Assembly (NCBI GenBank): GCA_900769645.1 | Contig: CAAGHI010000063.1 | Span: 1 to 64,000 of the forward strand | From: Candidatus Gastranaerophilales bacterium | GTDB taxonomy: Bacteria; Cyanobacteriota; Vampirovibrionia; Gastranaerophilales; Gastranaerophilaceae | Direction of reading: 5' to 3' | DNA length: 64,000 nt | Shown: piece after piece, positions 63,613-64,000 of the stretch | How positions within the stretch are numbered: the stretch's first letter is position 1 | How the letters are laid out: every line of letters starts with the position of its first letter | Made by a program: the position numbers and the translations under genes | Notes under the pieces: model-generated | What the model saw: only the letters and a program-made list of their open reading frames with translations | The model's database searches: none | Told to the model about the DNA's origin: nothing

Positions 63613-64000
63613 ATGAAATTTAATTTTAGAAGAGTCCTCGGGGGGGGGGCAATCGTCCGCAATTTCGCAATGCCAACCTAAACTTGGCTGCTTGGCTTCC
63701 TAGCCGCCTAGCTGCCAAAAAAGCTGCTTTCACCCTCGCCGAAGTTCTAATCACCCTCGGCATTATTGGCGTTGTTGCTGCACTCACAATTCCAAATCTA
63801 ATTGCAAAATATCAGTTGATGGAGTGTATAGCTGCTTATAAAAAAACAATATCTATATTAAATCAAGCAGCAGCAAAAGTAGTAACAGATTTGGTAATGT
63901 CCCAGATTGTTATATTTGGCTTTCTGGCGAATCCCCCTATCCAGCTATGGATACCTGTATTAAAAAAAATGATATTGGTGCTTGTATTCAATGGGGTGAT
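63613..64000 (+). CDS. G-run prepilin G, 5' part (interrupted frame, cut by window edge)
   Basis: ATG 63613 reads KFNFRRVL, reaches G10 (63640-63649) and stops at TAA 63679. With eleven G a 39-residue leader (ending RLAAKKAA) runs into FTLAEVLI and the membrane helix. Past about 63865 the pilin-like sequence (NVPDCYIWLSGESPYPAMDTC, with expected cysteines) appears in a different frame, so a second frameshift near AGCAGCAGCAAAA is likely. Either the copy is decayed or that region is misread. The gene continues beyond the window. Confidence 0.65.
63640..63649 (+). repeat. Homopolymer G10 in prepilin G
   Basis: Ten G after AGAGTCCTC and before CAATCG; eleven would restore the frame. Confidence 0.9.

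Overview
The window is an AT-rich (about one third G+C by eye) stretch of a diderm bacterial chromosome. Kdo synthesis (kdsA), an MCE/MlaD-like protein, an MsbA-like exporter and many type IV prepilin-like proteins with an A|FTLAEVLI cleavage motif point to a Gram-negative-type envelope. The pilin style, gene content and small intergenic repeats fit a host-associated Vampirovibrionia/Melainabacteria (Gastranaerophilales-like) genome. That placement is inference; no rRNA or marker tree is available here.

Layout. 1-8.9 kb: a prepilin fragment, an M49-like zinc peptidase, an AAA+ ATPase, a DMT transporter, a SIMPL protein, a PAS histidine kinase and an MCE protein, then a tiny hydrophobic ORF with its own terminator. 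8.9-12.2 kb: acyltransferase, galE, ilvE. 12.3-23.4 kb: one long minus-strand surface-glycan operon with an MsbA-like ABC exporter, two GT2 glycosyltransferases, 3-amino-deoxysugar enzymes (FdtA/FdtB-like), a GNAT, an SDR, two acyl carrier proteins, two KASIII-like synthases and an FkbH-like HAD protein. It looks able to build an unusual acyl group and place it on an amino sugar. 24.8-41 kb: tRNA-Ser, aroA, TPR, HAD, hisS, folP, gatB, SIS and hppA housekeeping genes. 41.3-52.1 kb: tmk, pheS, kdsA, trmD-rimM with an RNA-binding-like protein, dtd, ruvA, dnaA. 53.4-57 kb: tRNA-Met, a sugar nucleotidyltransferase and a small island made by duplication around tRNA-Lys. 57-62.5 kb: a regulator made of four GntR-type winged helices, a CopG protein, and pyrH-frr-cdsA-rnc-rpe. 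62.5-64 kb: small unknown proteins and another prepilin.

The most striking feature is a family of seven prepilin-like genes (from about 23.6, 32.9, 37.7, 42.0, 47.0 (minus strand), 56.4 and 63.6 kb) whose 5' coding part is interrupted by a run of 10-11 G (C on the coding strand in one case). In all seven the upstream start codon is out of frame with the pilin as written, and a single-base change in the run opens one continuous frame. Two other prepilins (positions 1-224 and 52326-53012) have short normal leaders and no G run. This looks like an undescribed multi-locus contingency (phase-variation) system for surface filaments. Its leaders are long mosaics that include translated copies of dispersed intergenic repeats.

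A second recurring pattern is likely leaderless transcription: a -10-like hexamer lies at -12 to -7 from the start codon, with no Shine-Dalgarno, in front of hisS, folP, aroA, dnaA and several others.
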